Assembly (NCBI GenBank): GCA_946186495.1 | Contig: CAMHNQ010000026.1 | Span: 1 to 38,623 of the forward strand | Direction: 5' to 3' | Origin: an uncultured Bacteroidales bacterium | GTDB taxonomy: Bacteria; Bacteroidota; Bacteroidia; Bacteroidales; WCHB1-69 | DNA: 38,623 nucleotides | Shown: piece after piece, positions 16,291 to 24,402 of the stretch | How the letters are laid out: each line of letters starts with the position of its first letter | Numbering within the stretch: the first letter of the stretch is position 1 | Translations under genes and position numbers: made by a program | Notes under the pieces: generated by a model | What the model saw: only the letters and a program-made list of their open reading frames with translations | Database searches by the model: none | What the model was told of the DNA's origin: nothing

Positions 16291-17487
16291 ATGGAAGAGA
16301 CAAATTCTTCTGTAGAGGCGCAAAATCTTGAGCCTCTACAGTCCCCCCGAAAAACGCGCAAGAAATTTTCGCTTTGGAAGTCTTGGAAACGACTCAAAGG
16401 CCGAAGCAAGTTCTATCTCATTGTGTTGCATCTCTTTGCGTTGATAGGTGCGGGAATCCTCGCTGCATGGGGGTTCTATGAACTGGGTTTCACCAACAAC
16501 AAGGGCGGTGCCGACAAGAACAACCGCTACCTCACCGACAGCCAGCACTATGCGGCACAGTCCGACTCCATCGACAGCCAGGAACAGGCGCTTTCCGGTT
16601 ATCGGAACCTGTCTGTCTTGCGCCAATTCTATCCCAAGAATGCCGACTTGATTTTCCATGCCGCGCAGTTCAGCGACCGGCCGTCAGCCGTGCAGGAGAT
16701 GATTTATGCGGCCAACATGTACATGCAGGGGGATGAGTATGGCGATGATTATCGGAAGGCGGTTCAAGATGTCGATAATCTCTTGAAATCCAAAAAGGGA
16801 AAAACGTTTGAAGGCAACGTCATCCCGTGGATGAACGATTCGGCGTGGCCTGCCTTGAAAGCCGCCATCCTCAAGGATACGGCGGTGATTTATGAGGCAG
16901 CTCGCCTTACAGGCGTGGAACCCCGTCTCATCGTGGGTTGTCTTGTGGGCGAGCAAGTGCGCCTCTTCAACAGCAAACGCGAGATGTTCAAACGCTACCT
17001 CGGCCCTATGAAAGTACTTTCTGTACAGTCGCAGTTCTCGCTCGGCGTCAACGGAATCAAAGACTTCACGGCCATGCAAGTTGAACGCAATCTCACCGAC
17101 ACCGCCTCCATTTTCTACATGGGCAAGCCTTATGAACATATTCTTGACTTCCAAACCGCCGACCACCAGAGCGAACGTTTTAACCGGCTTACAAACTACC
17201 ATAACCATCTCTACTCCTACCTCTACACCGGATGCATCCTGCACCAGACCATGTTGCAGTGGAAACGTTCCGGCTACGACATCACCAACCGCCCCGACAT
17301 CCTGTTCACCCTCTTCAACCTCGGTTTCCAAGCTTCCAAGCCGGGACCCGACCCGAAATGCGGAGGGTCGCACATCACCGTCCACGACGAGGTTTACACG
17401 TTCGGGGTGATCTGCAATGACTTCTACTTCTCCGGCGAGCTGGCCGAACAATTCCCACTCAAAGCAGAGCGTTTCGCCCATGAGTAG
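16291..17487 (+). CDS. Single-span membrane protein, possibly lysozyme-like
   Basis: The product is 398 aa. A basic cytoplasmic tail (residues 1-40) is followed by one membrane helix (about 41-63) and a long extracytoplasmic domain. I do not firmly recognise the family. The region YEAARLTGVEPRLIVGCLVGEQVR (Glu221), with SQFSLGVNGIKDF downstream and NRPDILFTLFNLGFQASKPG near the end, resembles the helix-Glu layout of lysozyme-like or DUF1402-type proteins. A cell-wall lytic role is therefore possible but not shown. The first 18 residues include peptide encoded by an inverted repeat (16310-16341). The stop overlaps the U32 gene start by 8 bases (ATGAGTAG), so the two are coupled; co-transcription with rnf upstream is possible because no promoter or terminator is seen between. 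Confidence 0.8.
   Translation: MEETNSSVEAQNLEPLQSPRKTRKKFSLWKSWKRLKGRSKFYLIVLHLFALIGAGILAAWGFYELGFTNNKGGADKNNRYLTDSQHYAAQSDSIDSQEQALSGYRNLSVLRQFYPKNADLIFHAAQFSDRPSAVQEMIYAANMYMQGDEYGDDYRKAVQDVDNLLKSKKGKTFEGNVIPWMNDSAWPALKAAILKDTAVIYEAARLTGVEPRLIVGCLVGEQVRLFNSKREMFKRYLGPMKVLSVQSQFSLGVNGIKDFTAMQVERNLTDTASIFYMGKPYEHILDFQTADHQSERFNRLTNYHNHLYSYLYTGCILHQTMLQWKRSGYDITNRPDILFTLFNLGFQASKPGPDPKCGGSHITVHDEVYTFGVICNDFYFSGELAEQFPLKAERFAHE
16310..16341. repeat. REP-like inverted repeat inside a coding region
   Basis: A perfect 10-bp inverted repeat (CTGTAGAGGC at 16310-16319, GCCTCTACAG at 16332-16341) with a 12-base A/T-rich spacer lies within the first codons of the membrane-protein gene. It resembles short palindromic interspersed repeats found between genes in Bacteroidota genomes. 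Here it is translated in frame. Confidence 0.55.
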
Positions 17488-19348
17488 GATAGAGTTGCTT
17501 CTGCCTGCGAAGGATCTTGCGTGCGGTAAAACTGCCATTAACCACGGAGCGGATGCTGTCTATACGGGGGCATCCGCGTTTGGAGCGCGGCAAGCGGCAG
17601 GTAATTCCCTCCGGGATATTGCAGAATTGGTGGACTATGCCCACCTGTATGGGGCAAAAGTGCATGTCACGGTCAATACGCTGTTGTATGACAATGAGTT
17701 GGAAGAAGCCCGAAAACTTCTGTGGAGCCTATATGACGTAGGTGTTGATGCGGTGCTGATCCAAGACTTGGGGTTGCTGAAGCTCGACATTCCGCCCATG
17801 GCTTTGCACGCGAGTACACAATGTCACAACCATTCGCTCGAACGCATCCAGTTCCTCGAAAAACTCGGCTTCACCCGCGCGGTATTAGCCCGTGAAACCG
17901 ACCTTGAGACTATACAAGACATCCATAAACAAACCGATATAGAACTCGAAGCCTTTGTGCACGGGGCGTTGTGTGTGTGTTACAGCGGACAGTGCTACAT
18001 CAGCCGGATGATGGCGGGCCGTAGCGGTAACCGCGGTGCCTGCGCCCAAATCTGCCGCACCCGTTTCGACCTGCAGGACGCCAAAGGGAAAACACTGGTA
18101 TGCAACAAGCATTTGCTGTCGCTGAAAGACATGTGCCGCGCCGATTTTCTCGAAGGGATGATAAACGCCGGCATCATGTCGTTCAAGGTGGAGGGACGGC
18201 TGAAGAGCGAGAGCTATGTCAAGAATGTGACGGCATTCTACCGGCAGCAACTGGACTCCATCCTCGGCGGATATCCTGAGGCACGCCGCGCCAGCAGCGG
18301 CGTCACACGCTTTTTCTTCACGCCCGATCTCCGTAAAACTTTCAACCGCGAATACACCCCCTATTTTATTGACGGAAAGCGCACTCCGATGGCCTCTTTC
18401 GACACCCCAAAGGCCATCGGCGAACCCATCGGAACCTTGACACAAACCAACAGCCAGTATTTTTATACCCCGCTGTGTAGAGGCGGCTCCGAAGGGGCAA
18501 GACATGTCAGCCAGGCGCAGCACAGTGACGGCCATCCGATAGTCTCCAACGGTGACGGATTATGTTTCATCAACGCAGACAGCGAGTTAGAAGGCTTCCT
18601 GGTCAACAAGGTCGAAGGCAACCGTCTCTTCCCTCAAAAGGAACTGTCCAAATTCACTGAAGTTGCCTTATACCGAAACATTGACAAGCAGTTTGAGAAG
18701 ATATTGTCCGGGAAAACTGCGGAGCGGAAGATTGCGGTGGATATTCTTTACGAAGAACTCGATTACGGGGTGCGGGTCACCATGGTCGATGAGGACTGTT
18801 GTAGCGTTTCAGTGGAGGAAGCGGCCGCCATGGAACCCGCGCAGCAGCGGGAGAAGATGGCGGAAACATTACGCACCGCGCTATCGAAATTGGGGAACAC
18901 GCCGTTCGAGGCACGCGACATCAAGATTCCTGTTTGCACATCATTTCTACGTTCTGGATTTGTCAATTACTTGAAAACCAAGTTGGTTGAGAAGCTTGTG
19001 GAAGCGCGTACCCGTCATTTTCATCCGATGGATGTGTCTCGGGAGTATCGTCCAGAGAAGCTGTTTGCTCAGGCTGGTTATCTGCGGAACATCACCAACG
19101 AGGCCCACCGAGCCGTGTATGAGGATTTCGGGGCGGTAGATGTCGAGTATGGTTTGGACAAAACGGAGGATTATGCGGGCAAAGCCGTGATGACATGCAA
19201 ATACTGCCTGCGGTATGAGTTAGGATGGTGTCGTCGCCGCGCGGAAAACCCAAAAACACCCGTTGACCCGCTTTTCCTGGTCTCTGGCGGGCATCGGTTT
19301 CGCCTGGAGTTTGACTGTGGTAAGTGCGAAATGAAAGTCATGGCGTGA
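17480..19348 (+). CDS. U32-family protein, RlhA/TrhP type
   Basis: The product is 622 aa from the ATG at 17480, chosen because MSRIELLLPAKDLACGK is the normal U32 N-terminus and the ATG overlaps the previous stop. The U32 signature is visible at about 157-175 (EAFVHGALCVCYSGQCYIS). It is followed by RGACAQICR, giving the four cysteines that hold an iron-sulfur cluster in this family. A DUF3656-like region comes next. The last 50 residues hold more cysteines (TCKYCLRYELGWC and FDCGKCEMK). Although named peptidase U32, characterised relatives (RlhA, TrhP) hydroxylate cytidine in 23S rRNA or uridine in tRNA using prephenate-derived chemistry. An RNA hydroxylation role is therefore more likely than proteolysis. 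About 20 extra residues at 18470-18535 interrupt a conserved stretch before NGDGLCFIN. Confidence 0.9.
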   Translation: MSRIELLLPAKDLACGKTAINHGADAVYTGASAFGARQAAGNSLRDIAELVDYAHLYGAKVHVTVNTLLYDNELEEARKLLWSLYDVGVDAVLIQDLGLLKLDIPPMALHASTQCHNHSLERIQFLEKLGFTRAVLARETDLETIQDIHKQTDIELEAFVHGALCVCYSGQCYISRMMAGRSGNRGACAQICRTRFDLQDAKGKTLVCNKHLLSLKDMCRADFLEGMINAGIMSFKVEGRLKSESYVKNVTAFYRQQLDSILGGYPEARRASSGVTRFFFTPDLRKTFNREYTPYFIDGKRTPMASFDTPKAIGEPIGTLTQTNSQYFYTPLCRGGSEGARHVSQAQHSDGHPIVSNGDGLCFINADSELEGFLVNKVEGNRLFPQKELSKFTEVALYRNIDKQFEKILSGKTAERKIAVDILYEELDYGVRVTMVDEDCCSVSVEEAAAMEPAQQREKMAETLRTALSKLGNTPFEARDIKIPVCTSFLRSGFVNYLKTKLVEKLVEARTRHFHPMDVSREYRPEKLFAQAGYLRNITNEAHRAVYEDFGAVDVEYGLDKTEDYAGKAVMTCKYCLRYELGWCRRRAENPKTPVDPLFLVSGGHRFRLEFDCGKCEMKVMA

Positions 19349-19402
19349 GGTGTCAACCTAAAATCGCGCCATAGACTGTTATGCCGGGTTGCAGGAGAGC
19401 TT

Positions 19403-20575
19403 TTACCGTCTCTTTGCGCTCACAATCTTGCCGATGTATTGGTGGTGGATGCCGGCTGGGAAGTTTTCGTAACGCTTTTTGGGAATGTCGCCGAACCCCT
19501 CTTCATGGAACGGGTCGCGATAGATGACCTCGCACTCATAGACTTCGCGGGCTTCCAGGTAGTAGGCGGCGCCGTTTTCCGTATAGGCCACATGCAGGCC
19601 GAGTTCCTTCTCCTTGTTGACATCTCGGCCGCTGTGCGTGCCCATGTATTCCAGAACGTCCTTACGGTCCTCGTCGAAGACCATTACGGTGAAATATTGG
19701 TACTTTTCCATAAACTCGTAAGTGTAGCGGGCGGGTGCCACATACACTGTGATGGTGTTCACGTTGTGGCTCCATACGTTGCCCAAAGCGCCCCAGCCGA
19801 TGGTCATGGCGTTGTGGCTTTCTTTGTCACCTGACGCCAACAGGAGACCTGCCCCCTTGAACCATGTGAACGGGTTGATGTTCGATGCCTTCGTGTAGTC
19901 AAATTCCACGAAGTCAGATTCTTGAATCGGACGAACTTCGGCCACGGGTTGTTTGCCGCCATAGACATTGTAAGAGATGTTTTCGGGTTTCCACTTGTCC
20001 TTGGGCGTGTTCTCTTTGTCGGGGTAGCCGATGACGATGATATTGAGCGGGATGATGTGTTCGGGAAGGTTGAGGGTGGAGGAGATGTCCTTGACCCGGT
20101 CTTCCGAGGGGTAAGCGCCGGTCCACACAGCCCCCAGTCCCATGGCGTTAGCAGCCAAGAGGATGTTCTCGGTGGCGGCGGAACAGTCCTGAACCCAGAA
20201 CTCTCGTGCCTTGCCGTCAAGGGCCTTCTTCATGTCGCCGCAGACCACGATGGCGAGGGGTGCTTTAGCGGCCATTCCGGCATAGGGATTCGCTTTGGAC
20301 AGGGCTTTCAGCTGCGCCTTGTCGGTGACGACCACGAAGTGCCACGGTTGTCGGTTCACTGCGGTGGGGGCGGCCATGCCTGCGTGCAGTAGCTGCTCGA
20401 TTTGGGAAGCCTCCACGGGTTTGTCAAGGTAGCTGCGCACGGAGGTGCGTGTCGCAATATTCTCTAATGCGGCGTTGTTGTAACTGCCAGATTTCTGCGC
20501 TGTTGCATCGGTGCTCACGACTATTGCCGTCAAACAGACTAAAATGGTCATACAGTGTCTTTTCAGTTGTTTCAT
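19403..20575 (-). CDS. Exported nitroreductase-flavin reductase fusion
   Basis: This 390-aa protein starts with a signal peptide (residues 1-27, cleavage near TDATAQ). Residues about 34-200 are a nitroreductase domain (ATRTSVRSYLDKPVE, GMAAPTAVNRQPWHFVVV, MGLGAVWTGAYP). Residues about 230-385 are a split-barrel flavin reductase-like domain (GLLLASGDKESHNAMTIGWG, NTITVYVAPARYT). Both domains bind FMN in their families. A single exported polypeptide could relay electrons or reduce a periplasmic substrate, but donor and substrate are unknown. It is convergent with the U32 gene (54-base gap) and divergent from the EamA gene. Cytoplasmic location cannot be excluded if the N-terminal segment is not cleaved. 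Confidence 0.88.
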   Translation of the reverse strand: MKQLKRHCMTILVCLTAIVVSTDATAQKSGSYNNAALENIATRTSVRSYLDKPVEASQIEQLLHAGMAAPTAVNRQPWHFVVVTDKAQLKALSKANPYAGMAAKAPLAIVVCGDMKKALDGKAREFWVQDCSAATENILLAANAMGLGAVWTGAYPSEDRVKDISSTLNLPEHIIPLNIIVIGYPDKENTPKDKWKPENISYNVYGGKQPVAEVRPIQESDFVEFDYTKASNINPFTWFKGAGLLLASGDKESHNAMTIGWGALGNVWSHNVNTITVYVAPARYTYEFMEKYQYFTVMVFDEDRKDVLEYMGTHSGRDVNKEKELGLHVAYTENGAAYYLEAREVYECEVIYRDPFHEEGFGDIPKKRYENFPAGIHHQYIGKIVSAKRR

Positions 20576-20595
20576 AATAATTTACGTTTAAGGTG

Positions 20596-20603
20596 CAAAA
20601 ATA
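20596..20603 (-). promoter_or_regulatory. -7 promoter box for the nitroreductase fusion
   Basis: The minus strand reads TATTTTTG, an exact TAnnTTTG match, 21 bases upstream of the ATG at 20575. Confidence 0.6.
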
Positions 20604-20659
20604 CTAAAAAAGTAAAACAAAAGATGGAAAAGGTCTGCTGTGTTGAACTGCGAATTTGC

Positions 20660-20667
20660 TATTTTTG
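20660..20667 (+). promoter_or_regulatory. -7 promoter box for the EamA gene
   Basis: TATTTTTG lies 17 bases before the ATG at 20684, so the leader is very short. It argues for that ATG over the longer in-frame opening at 20555, which would overlap the divergent gene. Confidence 0.6.
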
Positions 20668-20683
20668 CCGCCAATTTTTTGTT

Positions 20684-21556
20684 ATGGCAGAAGCATCGAA
20701 ATTAAAGGGATATGCCGCAGGGATTATCGCAGCGGTTGCATACGGGACTAATCCTCTGGGGGCGTTGTTTTTATACCAGGAGGGTTTCAATCCGCCGAGC
20801 GTGATTTTTTACCGTTTCACTTTTGCAGTGCTCATTTTGGGCGTTATCCTGCTTGTGCAGCGGGTGCCGTTCAAAATCAACAAGTTCGAATTCAAGGTGT
20901 TGCTGTCGCTTGGCGTGTTGTTCGCGGCCTCGGCATTGTCGCTCTACACCTCTTTCAAACATCTCGACTCAGGTGTTGCTTCCACCATTCTGTTTGCTTA
21001 TCCCGTGATGGTGGCCGTGATCATGGCAGTATTCTTCAAGGAGAAAGCAACTCCGATAATGGTCGTGTCTATAGTGTTGAGTGTCATAGGGATATTGCTG
21101 CTTTACCAAGGGGACGGCGAGGTGAAGATGTCGCTTTGGGGCGTTGTCTTGGTGCTGATTTCCTCGCTCACGTACGCCGTCTATATCGTCGTGGTGAATT
21201 GTTCGAGAATTTCCATGCCGCCTTTCAAAATGACTTTCTATATCATGATGTTCGCTGCGGTGGTTATCGGGTTGTATTCGTTGGTGGTGCCCGACAGCCG
21301 CATTATGGCCATCCCGAGCTGGTCGGCTTTGGGCTGGATCTGCATGGTGGCCATCGTGCCGACTATTATAGCAATGACGATGCTCAATATCGGCATTGCA
21401 CATGCGGGATCGACCCCAACAGCCATCATGGGAGCGTTGGAGCCAGTCACGGCAGTGGCTATATCGGTCTTCGTGTTCGACGGCCTCTTTTCTGTCCGTC
21501 TTGCATCGGGCATCGTCCTGATTCTGTTGGCAGTGATACTGATTATCAAACATTAG
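20684..21556 (+). CDS. EamA-family (DMT) transporter
   Basis: This 290-aa polytopic membrane protein has about ten hydrophobic helices in two EamA repeats. The first repeat shows AVAYGTNPLGALFLYQEG and the FYRFTFAV helix. The second starts near LISSLTYAVYIVVVNC and ends with GALEPVTAVAISVFVFD. The family exports or imports small metabolites such as amino acids, but the substrate cannot be told from the sequence. The start at 20684 fits the -7 box just upstream and removes a non-membrane N-terminal extension. It ends with TAG, a normal stop. The neighbouring lyase gene has its own promoter-like element. Confidence 0.92.
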   Translation: MAEASKLKGYAAGIIAAVAYGTNPLGALFLYQEGFNPPSVIFYRFTFAVLILGVILLVQRVPFKINKFEFKVLLSLGVLFAASALSLYTSFKHLDSGVASTILFAYPVMVAVIMAVFFKEKATPIMVVSIVLSVIGILLLYQGDGEVKMSLWGVVLVLISSLTYAVYIVVVNCSRISMPPFKMTFYIMMFAAVVIGLYSLVVPDSRIMAIPSWSALGWICMVAIVPTIIAMTMLNIGIAHAGSTPTAIMGALEPVTAVAISVFVFDGLFSVRLASGIVLILLAVILIIKH

Positions 21557-21684
21557 ACGTCTTCGGCACTCTGACAGGTGGATGACAAGGCAGATGATGG
21601 GGCCGTCTCCTCCGGAAGTTGGCATGTGAACGCTGTTGTCGGTCCCATGGAAGCGCCATTTCCTAAAGACAGTGAAGTGTGGTG

Positions 21685-21714
21685 TTTGCCGTCACCAAAA
21701 AAATAGTATTTTCG
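21685..21714 (+). promoter_or_regulatory. Promoter for the aromatic amino acid lyase gene
   Basis: TTTG (21685-21688) and TATTTTCG (21707-21714) are 18 bases apart, matching the -33/-7 layout with one base off in the -7 box. The ATG follows at 21738. Confidence 0.5.
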
Positions 21715-21737
21715 CCGCCGCAAATTCAGAACCGCAA

Positions 21738-23264
21738 ATGAGTACTATATTTACCCTTACCGACATTGAGAATATCGTCTATAGAGACAAAAAGGTCGAA
21801 TTGTCAGACCTTCCGATGACAGAAGTGGCGAAATGCTACGATTTTCTGAAACGTTTCAACGCGGAGAAGATTATCTACGGAATCAACACAGGTTTCGGTC
21901 CTATGGCGCAGTGGCGAATAGAAGACAAGGACCTGATAGCGTTACAATATAATATCATACGGAGCCATTCCACGGGTGCCGGCGAACCGTTGCCCGACGA
22001 CTGCGTGAAAGCCGCGATGGTGGCTCGTCTCGGCACTTTCCTTCAGGGTCGTTCAGGTGTTCATCCCGACTTGGTTAAGCTGCTCGTCGAGATGATCAAC
22101 CGTAACATACTCCCTATGATTCCGCAACATGGAAGCGTGGGTGCGAGTGGCGACCTCGTCCAGCTGGCCCACTTGGCGCTGGCCATGATAGGGGAGGGGA
22201 GCGTCCATTACCATGGGGAATGGCGGCCCGCATCGGAGGTGCTGGCGGAAAATGGCCTGGAACCTTTCAAAGTGCATATCCGTGAAGGACTCTCCATCAC
22301 CAATGGTACCGGGGTGATGACCGGAGTAGCGATGGTCAACCAGTTCCAAGCCGAGCAACTCCTTGACTGGGCCACGCTTGCCGCAGTGATGATGAATGAG
22401 ATAGCCAGTTCGTACGACGATTGGATGGCGAAGCCTCTGAACGAGGTGCGCCGTCATGAGGGACAACAGGTGATAGCCGCTCGTATGCGCACGCTCGCCC
22501 GCGACAGCCGTTGCCTGCTGCAGCGTGAACATTTGCTTTACGACGGCCGTCATACGGAAGCCACTTTTGAGCATAAAGTCCAGGCGTACTATTCGTTACG
22601 TTGCACACCACAGATTTTGGGCCCGATATACGAAACGCTGCTCAACTGCCGACGCGTGTTGGAGGAGGAGGTCAATTCCGCCTGTGACAATCCGATAGTC
22701 GACCCCGAGACCTGCAATGTCTATCACGGCGGGAATTTCCATGGCGACTATATTTCTCTGGAGCAAGACAAGGTGAAGATTGCGATTGTTCGCTTGGTGA
22801 TGACCGCGGAGCGGCAACTCAACTATCTCTTCCATGACCGTATCAACGGTATCCTGCCCCCATTTCTCAATCTTGGCAAACTCGGGTTGAATTACGGTAT
22901 GCAGGCATGCCAATTCACGGCTACCTCCACAACTGCCGAGTGCCAGACGCTTGCCATGCCTAACTATGTACACAGCATCCCAAACAACAATGACAATCAG
23001 GATATTGTGAGTATGGGTACGAACACAGCACTCCTCACCAAGAGGGTTATCGACAATGCATGGCAGGTGATGACCATACAATACATCGCGTTGGCTCAGG
23101 CTGTCGATTGCCTGAAAATTGCCGACAAATTGGCTCCGATCTCTCGCCAGATTTATCGCCAAGTGCGAGAAATCTGTCCCGTTTTTGTGGAAGACACGCC
23201 GTTTTATGAGGATATCCGGAACGTCCAGAGTTTCTTGTCGAATAATCCATTGTCGTTATCTTGA
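21738..23264 (+). CDS. Aromatic amino acid ammonia-lyase, TAL/HAL family
   Basis: The product is 508 aa from the ATG at 21738. The longer opening at 21636 includes the promoter. The active centre GSVGASGDLVQL carries Ala136-Ser137-Gly138, which cyclise to the MIO electrophile used by histidine, phenylalanine and tyrosine ammonia-lyases. YGINTGFGPMAQWRI, LQYNIIRSHSTGAGEPL and YVHSIPNNNDNQDIVSMGTN are strikingly close to the tyrosine ammonia-lyase of Flavobacterium johnsoniae as I recall it. Its GVHPDLV and TSTTAECQ stretches also fit. Annotation as hutH is likely by default, but no hutU, hutI or hutG gene is nearby. Deamination of tyrosine to 4-coumarate, as used for flexirubin or aryl-polyene pigments, is the alternative. 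Substrate choice is not proven. Confidence 0.9.
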   Translation: MSTIFTLTDIENIVYRDKKVELSDLPMTEVAKCYDFLKRFNAEKIIYGINTGFGPMAQWRIEDKDLIALQYNIIRSHSTGAGEPLPDDCVKAAMVARLGTFLQGRSGVHPDLVKLLVEMINRNILPMIPQHGSVGASGDLVQLAHLALAMIGEGSVHYHGEWRPASEVLAENGLEPFKVHIREGLSITNGTGVMTGVAMVNQFQAEQLLDWATLAAVMMNEIASSYDDWMAKPLNEVRRHEGQQVIAARMRTLARDSRCLLQREHLLYDGRHTEATFEHKVQAYYSLRCTPQILGPIYETLLNCRRVLEEEVNSACDNPIVDPETCNVYHGGNFHGDYISLEQDKVKIAIVRLVMTAERQLNYLFHDRINGILPPFLNLGKLGLNYGMQACQFTATSTTAECQTLAMPNYVHSIPNNNDNQDIVSMGTNTALLTKRVIDNAWQVMTIQYIALAQAVDCLKIADKLAPISRQIYRQVREICPVFVEDTPFYEDIRNVQSFLSNNPLSLS

Positions 23265-23348
23265 TGTGCGTGGAGGAATCGCACAGACTCGGGAGGTGAG
23301 GAGTTCAAGCCGTGGTCAGTCTGGATGCAAAACAGTCTGGCGTTCGGC

Positions 23349-24362
23349 TTATGCTTTGAGCGCTTGGATCACGCTTTCGATGTCTTGTTCGGTGGTGTCC
23401 CAGGAGGTGACGAGCCGGATTTCATTTTCCGCCTCATTCCAATAATAGAAGTAGGTCGTCTTTGCAAGTCGGTCGGCAATTTCCTGCGGAAGTTTGAGTA
23501 ACAGGATGTTGGCATCGGTCTGTTGTGTGAAGACATCCCCGAGGATTTCGCGGATACGCATGCGAAGCTTCTGTGCCTGCGAATTGGCGTGTTCGGCGTT
23601 CTTTCGCCAAAGGTCATGTTCGAAATAGGCGATGAATTGTGCACTGAGGTAACGCATCTTGGAACAGAGTTGTGCGCTTTGCTTGCGTAAGTATTTGAGG
23701 TCGGGGACTAATGCGGGATTGAGTGCTACCACGGCTTCGCCCATCAGCATGCCGTTCTTGGTTCCTCCGAAACTGACGATGTCAACGCCGCAGTCAGTGG
23801 TCATCTCTTTGAACGTCTTGCCCAAAGCCACCGCAGCGTTGGCGATTCTGGCGCCGTCAAGATGCAGAAACATGCCGTGCGGGTGGATGCAGTCGGCGAC
23901 AGCGCGGATTTCCTCGCAAGTGTAGACGGTCCCCAACTCCGAACATTGTGAGATATAGACAGACTTGGGTTGCGAGTGGTGCTCGAAACCCCAGTTGGCG
24001 AGGTGAGGCTCGATGAGCGCCGGTGTCAGCTTGCCATCGGGAGTGGGGATGGGACAAAGTGATGCGCCGGTCATGAAGGCGGGCGCACCGCATTCGTCAA
24101 CGGCGATGTGAGCGGTCTCGGCACACAGTATGCTGTTGAAAGGGCGTACGCAGGCCCGCTGCGCCACGACGTTGGCCCCAGTGCCGTTGAAAACAAGGAA
24201 CAGCTCGGCGGAATTTCCGAACTGTTCCTTGAAGATGCTCCGCACGCGGGCGGTGTAAATGTCGTCTCCGTAGGCGATTTGGTGGTCGGCATTGCAAGAA
24301 GCAAGCGCCTCTATTATGGAAGGGTGAACCCCTGAGTGGTTGTCACTGCCAAAACTTCTCAT
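23349..24362 (-). CDS. Low-specificity L-threonine aldolase
   Basis: The product is 337 aa from the ATG at 24362. The frame extends to 24437, but the -7 box at 24382-24389 lies in that extension. It is a fold-type I PLP enzyme starting with MRSFGSDNHSGVHP. FNGTGANVVAQR is the phosphate-contact region, ISQCSELGTVYT follows, HLDGARIANA holds the PLP-pyridine Asp, and SFGGTKNGM holds the Schiff-base Lys202. It splits L-threonine or L-allo-threonine to glycine and acetaldehyde and could act on other beta-hydroxy amino acids. It is convergent with the lyase gene (84-base gap, no clear terminator). Beta-eliminating or racemising relatives share the fold, but these motifs favour threonine aldolase. 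Confidence 0.9.
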   Translation of the reverse strand: MRSFGSDNHSGVHPSIIEALASCNADHQIAYGDDIYTARVRSIFKEQFGNSAELFLVFNGTGANVVAQRACVRPFNSILCAETAHIAVDECGAPAFMTGASLCPIPTPDGKLTPALIEPHLANWGFEHHSQPKSVYISQCSELGTVYTCEEIRAVADCIHPHGMFLHLDGARIANAAVALGKTFKEMTTDCGVDIVSFGGTKNGMLMGEAVVALNPALVPDLKYLRKQSAQLCSKMRYLSAQFIAYFEHDLWRKNAEHANSQAQKLRMRIREILGDVFTQQTDANILLLKLPQEIADRLAKTTYFYYWNEAENEIRLVTSWDTTEQDIESVIQALKA

Positions 24363-24381
24363 TGTCTTCTGTTTTTGGCGG

Positions 24382-24389
24382 CAAAGATA
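24382..24389 (-). promoter_or_regulatory. -7 promoter box for the threonine aldolase gene
   Basis: The minus strand reads TATCTTTG, an exact match, 19 bases upstream of the ATG at 24362 and 13 bases past the stop of the next gene upstream. Confidence 0.65.
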
Positions 24390-24402
24390 GTAAAAATCGA
24401 GT

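Noticed and set aside
19349-19402. Possible terminator between the convergent U32 and nitroreductase genes
   Set aside because: No inverted repeat with a T-tract could be seen in these 54 bases.
23265-23348. Possible terminator between the convergent lyase and threonine aldolase genes
   Set aside because: CAGTCTGG-type direct repeats are present, but I found no stem followed by a T-run in either direction.
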